Source of the DNA: Pseudonocardia sp. SCN 73-27
GTDB taxonomy: Bacteria; Actinomycetota; Actinomycetes; Mycobacteriales; Pseudonocardiaceae
Assembly: GCA_001725415.1 (NCBI GenBank)
Contig: MEGH01000099.1
Location: forward strand, 1 to 64,000
Length of the DNA stretch: 64,000 bases
Direction: 5' to 3'
Shown: positions 1 to 7,773 of the stretch, piece after piece
How positions within the stretch are numbered: the first letter of the stretch is position 1
How the letters are laid out: every line of letters begins with the position of its first letter
The notes under the pieces: model-generated
Seen by the model: the letters and a program-made list of their open reading frames with translations, nothing else
Database searches by the model: none
What the model was told of the DNA's origin: nothing
Position numbers and translations under genes: made by a program

Positions 1-28
1 AGGTCCGGCCGCTCGCCGAGCCGGCCCC

Positions 29-1201
29 GTGATCGAGGAGGTCTTCCGCGCGGAATGGTCGCGGGTCGTCGCGACGCTCGTCGGCTTCTGCGGCGACCTG
101 CACGTCGCCGAGGACGCGGCGCAGGAGGCCTTCGCGGCCGCGGCCCGGCGCTGGCCCGTCGACGGTCCGCCCGACGCGCCCCGCGCATGGCTGGTCACCG
201 TGGCCCGCAACCGGGCCGTCGACATCCTGCGCCGCGAGCGCCGGCACGCCGAGAAGCTGCGGGAGCTCCATCCCCCGGACCGACCCGTCGAGGAGGTGGC
301 GGACGTGGCCGAGCCGGCTGTCGTCGACGACGAGCGCCTGGAACTGATCTTCCTGTGCTGTCACCCGGCGCTGGCCCCGGAGGCGCAGGTGGCCCTGACC
401 CTTCGCGCCGTCGGCGGCCTGGACACCCCCGAGATCGCGCTGGCCCTCCTTGTCACCGAGGAGACCATGAAGCGCCGGCTCACCCGCGCCCGGTCGAAGG
501 TCCGCGACGCCGGCATCCCGTTCCGGGTGCCCGACGAGACGCTGCTGCCGCAACGTCTCGACACCGTGCTCACCGTGCTGTACCTGATCTTCAACCAGGG
601 CTGGGGCGACGGCCGGACCGACCTCGCCATCGAGGCGATCCGGCTCGCCACCCTCCTCGACGAGCTGCTCCCCGACCAGCCGCAGGTGACCGCGCTGCGC
701 GCCCTCATGCTGCTCCACGACTCGCGGCGGGCCGCCAGGTTCCGCGACGGGGCGATCGTGCCGCTGGCCGAGCAGGACCGCACGCTGTGGGACACTGGCC
801 GGATCGCCGCCGGGCGCGAGTTGCTCGGCCGGGCCCTGGCCCGCGGCGCCCGCGGACCGTACGCACTGCAGGCCGCGATCGCGGAGCTGCAGACCTGCGA
901 CCCGATCGACTGGGTCGAGGTCCGCCGCCTCTACGACACCCTGCTCGCGACGACGGGCTCGGCGGTGGTCGCGCTGAACCGTGCCGTCGCCGTCGCCGAG
1001 ACCGACAGTCCCGCCGCGGCGCTCGCGATCGTCGACGGCCTGGACCTCGGCGACTACCGCTACCTGCACTCGACCCGCGCCGAGCTCCTGCGCAGGCTCG
1101 GCGACCGCGACGCCGCACGCGCCGCCTACGACGAAGCCATCAGGCTCGCCGCGGGCGACGCCGAGCGCCTCTTCCTCACGCGCCGCCGCGCCGACCTGTG
1201 A
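29..1201 (+). CDS. ECF42-type RNA polymerase sigma factor with C-terminal TPR-like extension
   Basis: A sigma-70 family factor that would redirect RNA polymerase to a small regulon. Sigma region 2 covers roughly residues 5-75, with 'DVAEDAAQEAF'-like and 'PRAWLVTVARNRAVD' signatures. Region 4 follows at about 105-160 ('LTLRAVGGLDTPEIA'). After it comes a roughly 220-residue alpha-helical extension typical of the ECF42 group, including the 'YLIFNQGW' block. Length (390 aa) is close to the family norm. The GTG at 29 aligns with the usual start, but the frame stays open to the window edge, so the true start could lie further left. ECF42 genes usually sit next to a DGPF/YCII-domain gene, which would be outside this window. 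No anti-sigma factor is seen. Confidence 0.9.
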   Translation: MIEEVFRAEWSRVVATLVGFCGDLHVAEDAAQEAFAAAARRWPVDGPPDAPRAWLVTVARNRAVDILRRERRHAEKLRELHPPDRPVEEVADVAEPAVVDDERLELIFLCCHPALAPEAQVALTLRAVGGLDTPEIALALLVTEETMKRRLTRARSKVRDAGIPFRVPDETLLPQRLDTVLTVLYLIFNQGWGDGRTDLAIEAIRLATLLDELLPDQPQVTALRALMLLHDSRRAARFRDGAIVPLAEQDRTLWDTGRIAAGRELLGRALARGARGPYALQAAIAELQTCDPIDWVEVRRLYDTLLATTGSAVVALNRAVAVAETDSPAAALAIVDGLDLGDYRYLHSTRAELLRRLGDRDAARAAYDEAIRLAAGDAERLFLTRRRADL

Positions 1202-1225
1202 CCGCCTCCCCGCCGGGCGCGGTCA
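1199..1225. terminator. Bidirectional hairpin terminator containing both flanking stop codons
   Basis: A 7-bp perfect inverted repeat (TGACCGC at 1199-1205, GCGGTCA at 1219-1225) with a 13-nt loop lies exactly between the convergent sigma factor and HbpS-like genes. The TGA stop of each gene forms the outer end of each arm. There is no U-tract, which is common for actinobacterial terminators. Termination function is inferred. Confidence 0.5.
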
Positions 1226-1657
1226 GGCGGCGGGGTACCCCGCGTCGGAGAGCGCGGCCGTCGCGATCTTCATGTCGTCGGTGTAGTGCCCGCCCGACAC
1301 TCCGATCCCACCGACGACGGCACCGTCGACCCTGATCGGGTAGCCACCCCCGAACACGACCAGCCGCGAGGTGTGGACGATGCCGTCGGCGAGCGGGGCG
1401 TCGTCCTTGATGAAGTCGTGCCACTCGTGGGTGGCCAGACCGAACGACGCCGCGGTGTAGGCCTTGTCCTGCGCGATCTGCACGGTGAGCAGCGCGGCGC
1501 CGTCCATGCGGACGAAGCCCTTCAGCACACCCGAGTTGTCGACGACGGCGACCGCGCCGGCCTGGCCGTGCGCCTCGGACGCCGCGACCGCGGTGTCGAG
1601 CAGCCTCCGGGCGAGCGCGGCACTGACCGTCGGCGGGGCGAAGGTGGGATCGGACAT
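1223..1657 (-). CDS. GlcG/HbpS-family protein (heme-binding-like), copy 1
   Basis: A small (144 aa) single-domain protein of the GlcG/HbpS family (PF03928). The family core is plain: 'GFVRMDGA', 'QDKAYTAASFG', 'FGGGYPI' and 'IGVSGGHYTDD'. Members include the extracellular heme sensor HbpS and proteins encoded beside glycolate or aromatic catabolic genes. This one has no signal peptide and is probably cytoplasmic. The ATG at 1657 was chosen over longer upstream options because AAAGGTGA lies just before it and homology starts there. It is the last gene of the minus-strand catabolic operon. A close paralogue is at 62063-62497, beside another luciferase-like monooxygenase. Its molecular role in such operons is unknown. 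Confidence 0.88.
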   Translation of the reverse strand: MSDPTFAPPTVSAALARRLLDTAVAASEAHGQAGAVAVVDNSGVLKGFVRMDGAALLTVQIAQDKAYTAASFGLATHEWHDFIKDDAPLADGIVHTSRLVVFGGGYPIRVDGAVVGGIGVSGGHYTDDMKIATAALSDAGYPAA

Positions 1658-1662
1658 GGTGG

Positions 1663-1977
1663 TCACCTTTCCGAGGTTCGACGCGGGGGCGCGGACAGCG
1701 CGAGGATGCGTTGCACCGCAGCCTCGGAGACGTTGACGTTGGGGGCGTGCACGGAGCGGACCCCCGGGACGGCGCGCACGATCGGCGCGACCTTGCTGAA
1801 GAACGTGGCGGCGACGGCGGGACACGCCCGGCAGGCCCCGTCGAACTGCAGGGTGACGTCGCCGTCCGCGGTCACCGACGCGCTGGCGACGGCTCCGCCG
1901 TGCGAGTCGAGAAACCGGGCGATGTGCTCGCGGATGGCCGCGTCGACCCGCTGTCGGAGATCGGCGTTCGCGGTCAT
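1663..1977 (-). CDS. NifU-like Fe-S scaffold domain protein
   Basis: A 104-residue protein consisting only of the C-terminal NifU-type domain (PF01106), which carries or transfers Fe-S clusters. The CxxC pair sits in 'DGACRACPA', followed by the expected hydrophobic tail with 'VPGVRSV'. The start codon overlaps the amidohydrolase stop (TGATG), so translation is probably coupled. It lies 5 nt from the HbpS-like gene. A NifU domain inside a catabolic operon suggests that an enzyme of the pathway needs a dedicated Fe-S donor, yet no Fe-S enzyme is obvious in this operon, so the client is unknown. Confidence 0.82.
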   Translation of the reverse strand: MTANADLRQRVDAAIREHIARFLDSHGGAVASASVTADGDVTLQFDGACRACPAVAATFFSKVAPIVRAVPGVRSVHAPNVNVSEAAVQRILALSAPPRRTSER

Positions 1978-2987
1978 CACGGGGTCCGTTCGTCGCTGCC
2001 GTGGATCGTCTTGAGCTTCTGGCCGACGTCGATCCCCATCAGCCGGGCATAGTTCTCGCCGAAGATCTTCCGCTTGGTGTCGCGTGTGATCTGCGGATAT
2101 CCGTAGTCCTCCTGCAGATTCTCGGGCATCTCCATCTTCGCGAAGAGGTCGATGTAGCCCTGGACGTTGGGCCACACGAACGCCTCGGAACCCCAGACCA
2201 GCCGGTCGGGTCCGACGTTCATCAACGCCTTGCCCAGCCGCTTGAGCGCCTCCCTGGGCATGATCGGATAAATGTTGATCCATGCCGACAGTGCCAGCCA
2301 GACGTTCGGGTTCCGCGCGGCGACACTGATCGACTCGTCGATGTAGGGGTCGCCGAGATGGTGGATGACGAACGTGAGCTCGGGGAAGTCGATCGCGGCC
2401 TGCTGGATGTCGGTGGGGTGCATGTGTTCCATGCGCTCGGTCCCGAACGGCACCCCCTTGTGGAACTGGACGTTGGTGATTCCGAGCTCGAGCGCCTTCT
2501 CCCACATCGGGTAGGCGATCTGCCGGTCGTCGATCCGCCAGCTCAGCGAGTTGTCGTGGGCCTGGTAGAACTTGAAGCTGACGGAGCCCCATTCCTGGGC
2601 CTGCCGGGTCATCTCGTTGCACGCGCCTTCGACGCCCTGGAACAGGGGATCGACGCCGCCGCAGAACAGCACGCGATCGGGGAACGCCTCCTTCAACGCG
2701 TACTGACGCCGGGCCGGCGAGAACCCGTCCTTCCACCAGCCGAACAGTGGCACGGTCTGGGCCATTGCCATGTCGGTCTGCGATTCCTCGAACAGGATCC
2801 GGCCGGCCTCCTCGACGCTGAGTTCCTCGCCGAGGAAATGGTCGTTGGCCGGGTACTGCTCGTTGGAGAGAGCGACGCCGAATCCGTGCAGGTTGCGCGC
2901 GACCTGCTCGCCGCGCGGCCCGATGTTGCTCGCTTTGTTGTCGTACATGTGGACGACGTTGTCGAACACGAACATTCCGTCGCGCAT
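1977..2987 (-). CDS. Amidohydrolase family 2 (TIM-barrel) metal-dependent hydrolase or decarboxylase
   Basis: A 336-residue member of the amidohydrolase-2 family (PF04909), whose TIM-barrel enzymes hydrolyse or decarboxylate cyclic and aromatic acids. Visible landmarks are the N-terminal 'FDNVVHMYD', the metal-site 'FVIHHLGDP' and the C-terminal 'DRLVWGSEA'. The canonical first HxH pair is reduced to one His (VVHMYD), so metal binding may be unusual. The ATG at 2987 has AAGGAG about 8 nt upstream, which rules out the longer in-frame extension. It sits between enoyl-CoA hydratase and NifU-like genes in one operon. The substrate cannot be assigned from sequence. Confidence 0.85.
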   Translation of the reverse strand: MRDGMFVFDNVVHMYDNKASNIGPRGEQVARNLHGFGVALSNEQYPANDHFLGEELSVEEAGRILFEESQTDMAMAQTVPLFGWWKDGFSPARRQYALKEAFPDRVLFCGGVDPLFQGVEGACNEMTRQAQEWGSVSFKFYQAHDNSLSWRIDDRQIAYPMWEKALELGITNVQFHKGVPFGTERMEHMHPTDIQQAAIDFPELTFVIHHLGDPYIDESISVAARNPNVWLALSAWINIYPIMPREALKRLGKALMNVGPDRLVWGSEAFVWPNVQGYIDLFAKMEMPENLQEDYGYPQITRDTKRKIFGENYARLMGIDVGQKLKTIHGSDERTP

Positions 2988-3010
2988 GGTGGGAGGCTCC
3001 TTCTCAGTCG

Positions 3011-3766
3011 TCAGTTCCGGAAGCGTGCTGTCCGTTCGTCGAACTCGGGGCCGGTGAGCAGGCTCGCCTGGATCGAGCCGAGGGCCGCGAGCTCGGTGTC
3101 GGCGCCCTGGGCGAGAGCCCGCCGGAGCGCCTGCTTGCTGCGGGCCAGCGCCACGGGTGGCAGCGCGGTGAGCTCCCGTGCCCACGCGGTGGCGCACGTG
3201 CGTTCGGCTCCGTCGGGTACGACCTCGTTGACGAGGTTCCATAGCTCTGCGGTCGCCGCATCGATTCGGCGCCCGGTCAGGACCATCTCGGCGGCGCGGG
3301 CCCCACCGAGCAACCTGGTGAGCCACAACGCCCCGCCCATCCCCGGGACCAGTCCGACGCCGATCCAGGAGCTGGCGAAGGTCGCTCCCGCGCCGGCGAT
3401 CCGCAGGTCGCAGACAGCGGCGAGGTCGAGGCCGGCGCCGAGGGCCGGTCCGTTGACCGCGGCGATCACCGGTACGGCCGTGGTGGTGATCGTGCGGACC
3501 AGGTCGTGGAACCGGGTGTAGATCGTCTCACCGACCGCCATCGCGCCCTGCGCCGCGATCGCCGACAGCTCGGTCAGGTCGCCGCCCGCGCAGAAGGCGG
3601 GCGGTGCCCCCGTGAGCACGACGGCGCGCGCTCCGGCGCCGGGCGCGGTCGCGACCGCCTCGGCCAATGCGGCGACGAGGCCGACGGTGAGCGCGTTGCG
3701 ACGCTCCGGCCTGTCCAGGGTGAGGACCAGGACGTCGTCCTCGCGTTCGACGAGCAGCCCGGTCAC
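3011..3766 (-). CDS. Enoyl-CoA hydratase/isomerase family protein
   Basis: A 251-residue crotonase-fold enzyme, expected to hydrate or isomerise an enoyl-CoA. The N-terminus 'LDRPERRNALT', the oxyanion-hole segments 'FCAGGDLTEL' and 'NGPALGAGLDLA', and 'VGLVPGMGG' are classical. The 'P-G' residues replace one of the two usual catalytic glutamates, and only some crotonases keep both. The GTG start overlaps the TGA of the upstream acyl-CoA ligase (GTGA), so they are co-translated. Together they indicate CoA-activated beta-oxidation chemistry. Confidence 0.88.
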   Translation of the reverse strand: MTGLLVEREDDVLVLTLDRPERRNALTVGLVAALAEAVATAPGAGARAVVLTGAPPAFCAGGDLTELSAIAAQGAMAVGETIYTRFHDLVRTITTTAVPVIAAVNGPALGAGLDLAAVCDLRIAGAGATFASSWIGVGLVPGMGGALWLTRLLGGARAAEMVLTGRRIDAATAELWNLVNEVVPDGAERTCATAWARELTALPPVALARSKQALRRALAQGADTELAALGSIQASLLTGPEFDERTARFRN

Positions 3767-5283
3767 GTCCGCCTGCCGAGCTCGTCGCGCAGCCGGTACT
3801 TGGCGATCTTCCCGGCGGCGGTGCGCGGGAGGTCGGCCGCGAACACGAACTCGCCCGGGACCTTGAACGACGCGAGCCGCTCCTGGCACAGCTGCCGCAC
3901 GTCGTCGGCGGACGGTGCCGCTCCCCGGCACTCCAGGACGGCGACCACCGACTCTCCCCAGCGCTCGTCGGGGACGCCGAGGACGGCCACGTCGGTCACG
4001 CCCGGGACGGCCGACAGGACGCTCTCGATCTCCTGCGGGTAGATGTTCTCTCCGCCGCGGACGATGAGGTCGCGGCTGCGGCCCATGTAGTAGTGGTAGC
4101 CCTCGGCGTCGCGGCGGGCGAGGTCGCCGGTCCACACCCAGCCGTCGCGCAGCACCTCGGCGGTGGCCTCGGGCAGTTCGAGGTACCCGCTCAGGGCGCC
4201 GTCGGTGCGGCAGACGATCTCCCCCACCTCGCCCTCGGGGACCTCCTCGTCCTCCGGGTCGAGGATGCGGACGTCGACGCCGGGTGCCGCCCGGCCGAGC
4301 GAGCCGAGCAGCTCGTGGCGGCCGGCGTGCGCGGCGCGGTGGTCGGCAGCGTCGAGGACGGTGACGAGGCCCGTCTCCGAGCTGCCGAACAGGTTGAACA
4401 TCTCGGCGTCGAGGTGCTCGATGGCGCGCGAGAGCAGCCGCGGTGAGATCGTCGACCCGCCGTAGTGCAGCTGCGGGAGGCGGAACGTGCCGGGGCCGAG
4501 CTCGTCGAGCACAAGGTCGAGCATGGTCGGCACGAGGAATGCCCCGTCGAGGGACGCGGAGCGCACCAGGTCGGCGAGGGTCGCGGCGTCGAACTGCGGC
4601 AGCAGGACCGAGGTGAACCCGCGGGCGAGGTGGGTGAAGATCGTGCGGTGCCCGGCCACGTGGAACATCGGCGAAGCGGAGTAGCGGACGTCGCCGAGTG
4701 AGCCCGGGAACTGGCTCTGCCGCCAGATCTCGGTCTTCATCGAGCGCTGCGACTGCATGACGCCCTTGGGTCGGCCGGTGGTGCCGCTCGTGTAGCAGAC
4801 GGCGACGACGTCCTCGTCGCCCGGGCGGTGCTCGGACGGACGGTCACGGCCGCTCTCGACGAGGTCGCGGAACTGCAGCTGTCCGCGTCCGTCGGGGTCG
4901 AGCGCGACCGTCGTCGCCTCCCGCCCGGCCGCCGACGCCTCGACAACCGGGGCGTAGCGGTCTCCGACGAAGACGAGCTCGGGCCGCGCGTGGGTCAGGA
5001 TCGTGTCGAGCTCGGCCCCGGCAAGGCGGTAGTTCAGCGGCACGTAGACGATCCCGAGTCGCATGCACGCGAGGATCACGACCATGTACTCGTAACTGTC
5101 CGTGGCGAGGATCGCCGCCCGGTGGCCGGCCCGGAATCCCTTCCCCGCCAACGCGTCGGCCAGCCGGTGGACATCGGTCCACAGCTCCTCGAGCTCCCAG
5201 GTGCGGACGCCGGGGGTCGTGAACGCCACGCCTGCGCCGGGACGTCGCCGGCCCAGCTCCAGCATGTCGACGAAACCGATCAA
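3763..5283 (-). CDS. AMP-forming acyl-CoA synthetase
   Basis: An ANL-superfamily adenylating enzyme of about 506 aa that would activate a carboxylic acid to its CoA thioester with ATP. Core motifs are in order: P-loop 'YTSGTTGRPKG', 'FNLFGSSE', 'WTGDLARRD', the hinge 'GRSRDLIVRGGENIYP', and the C-terminal 'PRTAAGKIAKY' with the catalytic Lys. The TTG at 5283 is preferred because GGGAGG lies 6 nt upstream; an ATG at 5265 is the alternative. It heads the CoA steps of the operon and overlaps the hydratase. Substrate is unknown; the neighbours suggest a branched, cyclic or aromatic acid. Confidence 0.9.
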   Translation of the reverse strand: MIGFVDMLELGRRRPGAGVAFTTPGVRTWELEELWTDVHRLADALAGKGFRAGHRAAILATDSYEYMVVILACMRLGIVYVPLNYRLAGAELDTILTHARPELVFVGDRYAPVVEASAAGREATTVALDPDGRGQLQFRDLVESGRDRPSEHRPGDEDVVAVCYTSGTTGRPKGVMQSQRSMKTEIWRQSQFPGSLGDVRYSASPMFHVAGHRTIFTHLARGFTSVLLPQFDAATLADLVRSASLDGAFLVPTMLDLVLDELGPGTFRLPQLHYGGSTISPRLLSRAIEHLDAEMFNLFGSSETGLVTVLDAADHRAAHAGRHELLGSLGRAAPGVDVRILDPEDEEVPEGEVGEIVCRTDGALSGYLELPEATAEVLRDGWVWTGDLARRDAEGYHYYMGRSRDLIVRGGENIYPQEIESVLSAVPGVTDVAVLGVPDERWGESVVAVLECRGAAPSADDVRQLCQERLASFKVPGEFVFAADLPRTAAGKIAKYRLRDELGRRT

Positions 5284-5329
5284 GGTCGCCTCCCGCGACT
5301 CGCTGCGACGTCGGGCCTCCCGGCGAACA

Positions 5330-5746
5330 CTATGCGGGCTGCGTCGGCGCGGAGAAGTCCGTGCGACGAGCGATCTCGTCAACGGCGGCAAGGTATTCCG
5401 CCGACCGGCTCAGGGGCGTGAGCGTTCTGAGCAGTGCGACGTCGCCCTCGGGGCGGATGCGTCCGGAGCGGAAGGCCTCCTTCTCCGGCAGCCCGCCCGT
5501 GAGGTGCAGGATGCTGTCGTCGTAGGTCGAGTAGAGGACGACGTCGGGTGCGCCGTGGTCGGCCAGCACCGAGCGCAGGAGCCGGCCGTCGTCGAAGACG
5601 CGGTGGAACACGACGTCGCCCCCGCCGGGCGCGTCCGTCATGACGCACTGCATCACGAACGTCGCGCCCGGGCAGGGCGGCATCGGCTCCATGACCGCCG
5701 TCGACATGTCGAGCCATTCCTGGGTGAGGTACGGGATCCCGCTCAT
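5330..5746 (-). CDS. SCP2-like sterol/lipid-carrier domain protein (probable)
   Basis: A 138-residue protein. The C-terminal half reads like an SCP2 fold: 'DVVLYSTYDDSILHLTGG', then 'KEAFRSGRIRPEGDVALLRTLTPL', matching the 'aF..Gk...eGD..la..L' pattern. Such domains bind acyl-CoAs or hydrophobic ligands. The ATG at 5746 follows GAGAGGAG and is favoured over the ATG 18 nt upstream. It lies between the ligase and the decarboxylase-like gene on the same strand, so it may present a hydrophobic acyl substrate to the pathway. Assignment rests on pattern only. Confidence 0.6.
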   Translation of the reverse strand: MSGIPYLTQEWLDMSTAVMEPMPPCPGATFVMQCVMTDAPGGGDVVFHRVFDDGRLLRSVLADHGAPDVVLYSTYDDSILHLTGGLPEKEAFRSGRIRPEGDVALLRTLTPLSRSAEYLAAVDEIARRTDFSAPTQPA

Positions 5747-5765
5747 CGGACTCCTCTCGGGCACG

Positions 5766-6506
5766 TCAGGACCCGGCCGGTACGACGGTCGCCGTACCCT
5801 GCGCGGCGGGCAGGTCCGGGTCGCAGACGAACCGGATCGCGGGCAGCGTGATGTCGACCGTCGCCGACGTCGCGGAGATCGGCCAGGTCGGTGCGAGCCG
5901 GTCGTCGACCAGCCCCGGGTGGTGCCTGACCTGCGGGCGGCCCCGGGCGACGGTCTTGACGAGGTACTCGGGATCGACCTGCAGCAGCCTCGTCCCGAGC
6001 GGTGTGCGGGCGAGGTTCATGCTGGGTGCGTAGTAGACCGACCCGCTCGCGATGGGCGCCGGGTCCTCGAGCTCGACGTCGAACGGGGTGTTCCCGCCGA
6101 CGTCCGCCCATCCCGCGATGCGGTCGTGGCCGACGCGGAGTCCCACCTCCGCATCGACGCAGGGGAACCCCCAGGAGTCCCGCAGCGCGGCGCCGGCCTC
6201 GGGGTTGTCGACGAACGCGTGCACCAGGAAGCTCCGGGACTTCGTCGCGGCCCGGGCCCCGACCCGGATGCTCGCCAACCGGAAGGCACCCCACGGGCTC
6301 TCGCGCACCTCGAGCAGCTGCCAGATCGCGATCGGCGGGCTGGTCGGGTGCAGGGCCGGTGGGAGGACGGCGAGCTGGCCGGCCACGCCGATCTCGCAGA
6401 TCACCTGCAGGAGCGTGGCGTCGGTGATCGCGACCGGCTCCGTGACGAACCGGTCGACGGTGGGCGCCTCCGTCGCTGGGACCGGGAGGGTGCCGAAGTC
6501 GGGCAT
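5766..6506 (-). CDS. Acetoacetate-decarboxylase-like fold protein
   Basis: A 246-residue protein resembling the acetoacetate decarboxylase family (PF06314): 'LPPALHPTSPPIAIWQLLEV', 'SPWGAF', 'AGAALRDSWGFPC' and a C-terminal beta-rich half. In true decarboxylases a Schiff-base Lys follows the 'WGFP' segment. Here the sequence reads 'GFPCVDAEV' with no Lys, so decarboxylation by that mechanism is doubtful. ADC-like proteins lacking this Lys include aldolase-dehydratases and hydratases. Start and stop overlap the monooxygenase gene (TGATG). Function is left open. Confidence 0.65.
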   Translation of the reverse strand: MPDFGTLPVPATEAPTVDRFVTEPVAITDATLLQVICEIGVAGQLAVLPPALHPTSPPIAIWQLLEVRESPWGAFRLASIRVGARAATKSRSFLVHAFVDNPEAGAALRDSWGFPCVDAEVGLRVGHDRIAGWADVGGNTPFDVELEDPAPIASGSVYYAPSMNLARTPLGTRLLQVDPEYLVKTVARGRPQVRHHPGLVDDRLAPTWPISATSATVDITLPAIRFVCDPDLPAAQGTATVVPAGS

Positions 6507-7621
6507 CAGGCGACCTCGTCCGCCGACACGGAGCCGACGGCGGGCCGGTGCCCGAAGGCCGGCATCACCTCGCGGGCGAAGAGCCGCAGGCTGTCCAGCA
6601 CCTCGGCCTGCGGGATCGTCTCGACGCTGTTGAGGATGAACACGACGCGGTCGACACCGATGGCCTCCCACCGCTTCAGCGACCGGATGACGCGGTCCGG
6701 GTCACCGATGGCGATGCCGTCGGGAATCTTCATCGGGTCGCCCGAGCTGGTCGACTCCTGGCGGAGCGCGGAGAACAGGCCGTCGGTCGCGTACGACTGC
6801 GTCGGATAGATCTCTTTCACGAAGAGCTGCTGGGGAGCGAGGTAGTTGAAGTGGTCGGAGAGCTGGGCCCCGCGCTTCATGGCGTGGGCCGGGTCCTCGT
6901 GGCAGTACATGAAGTTGACGGTGTTGACCTGCTCGTTGACGAAGCTGCCGACGGGGTCGCACAGCTGGATCCGACGCCGGTAGGTGTCGATCGTCTTCTC
7001 CTGGCGCTTCATGCCGCCCACCACCAGGCCGAGGCAGCCGAGCCCGCGGTCGGCGGCGTCGACCTCCGTGCCGGGTGACGTGACCGCGACCCACAGCGGC
7101 GGGTGCGGGTCCTGCAGCGGCTTGGGGACGATCGCCCTCTCGGGCATGGAGAAGCTGCGGCCCCGGTGGCTGTAGGTGGGCTGCGTCCACATCCGGGGGA
7201 TCGCGCGGACGTACTCGTCCCAGGTCTTCTTGGTCTCGTCGGGGTCGGCGGCGAAACCTCCCAGCTCGGTCCAGGTGGCCGAGCGCCCGGTCCCGATCTC
7301 GGCGCGGCCGCCGGAGAGGACGTCGAGCATCGCGGCGCGCTCGGCGATCCGAGCGGGGTGGGAGAACTGGGGGACGCACACCGCGATCCCGAAGCCCAGC
7401 CGAATCTGCTCGGTGCGCATCGCGATCGCGGAGAGCAGCATCTCCGGTGCCGAGCAGTGCGAGATCTCCTCGAGGAAGTGGTGCTCGACCGCCCAGACCT
7501 GGTCGAATCCGAGCTGGTCGGCCAGTGCGGCCTGCTCGATGCAGTTGTCGACCACCTGCTTCTCGACGCCCGGGTGGAAGGGCCGTGGAACCGAAATCTC
7601 GAACACGATGCCGAACTTCAC
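6506..7621 (-). CDS. Luciferase-like (LLM class) flavin-dependent oxidoreductase
   Basis: A 371-residue bacterial-luciferase-family monooxygenase (PF00296), using FMNH2 or F420H2. It has the family N-terminus 'FGIVFEI', 'VWAVEHHFLEE', 'IRLGFGIAVCVPQFSHPAR' and 'LSGGRAEIGTGRS'. It starts with GTG behind an AGGGGG ribosome site. It is the promoter-proximal gene of the minus-strand operon (7621 down to 1223). The 'EHHF...CSAPEMLLSAIA' arrangement is typical of actinobacterial members acting on hydrophobic or cyclic substrates. No dedicated flavin reductase is encoded in this operon. Confidence 0.9.
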   Translation of the reverse strand: MKFGIVFEISVPRPFHPGVEKQVVDNCIEQAALADQLGFDQVWAVEHHFLEEISHCSAPEMLLSAIAMRTEQIRLGFGIAVCVPQFSHPARIAERAAMLDVLSGGRAEIGTGRSATWTELGGFAADPDETKKTWDEYVRAIPRMWTQPTYSHRGRSFSMPERAIVPKPLQDPHPPLWVAVTSPGTEVDAADRGLGCLGLVVGGMKRQEKTIDTYRRRIQLCDPVGSFVNEQVNTVNFMYCHEDPAHAMKRGAQLSDHFNYLAPQQLFVKEIYPTQSYATDGLFSALRQESTSSGDPMKIPDGIAIGDPDRVIRSLKRWEAIGVDRVVFILNSVETIPQAEVLDSLRLFAREVMPAFGHRPAVGSVSADEVA

Positions 7622-7679
7622 GAGGCCCCCTGCGGCGGTCGGCGCAACTCATGTGGGAGGACGTTGAGAAGTCCTCACC

Positions 7680-7692
7680 TGACATGTCGTCA
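7680..7692. promoter_or_regulatory. Putative TetR operator, site A (TGAC-N5-GTCA)
   Basis: TGACATGTCGTCA is an inverted repeat with 4-bp arms and 5-bp centre. The same architecture recurs at 8742-8754 on the other side of the tetR gene, and a 10-bp-spaced version lies at 8638-8657. It is a likely target of the TetR protein encoded at 7774-8508 (inference). Confidence 0.45.
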
Positions 7693-7720
7693 AGTTAGCT
7701 ACGCCGACACGCAGCGTCAA
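7692..7720 (-). promoter_or_regulatory. Putative sigma-70-type promoter of the 7621-1223 operon
   Basis: On the minus strand, TTGACG (7720-7715) and TAACTT (7697-7692) are separated by 17 bp. The leader to the GTG at 7621 would be about 65 nt. The -10 overlaps the TGAC-N5-GTCA palindrome at 7680-7692, as expected for repression. Confidence 0.4.
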
Positions 7721-7773
7721 GACCGCAGTTAACAGCACAACCGGGGATGAACTGGGTGGGTCGTGGCGCGGGC

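Noticed and set aside
55-1335. Long Arg/Pro-rich open frames overlapping the sigma factor and most other genes
   Set aside because: They are alternate-frame shadows of high-GC coding sequence with biased Arg/Pro/Gly composition and no domain signal.
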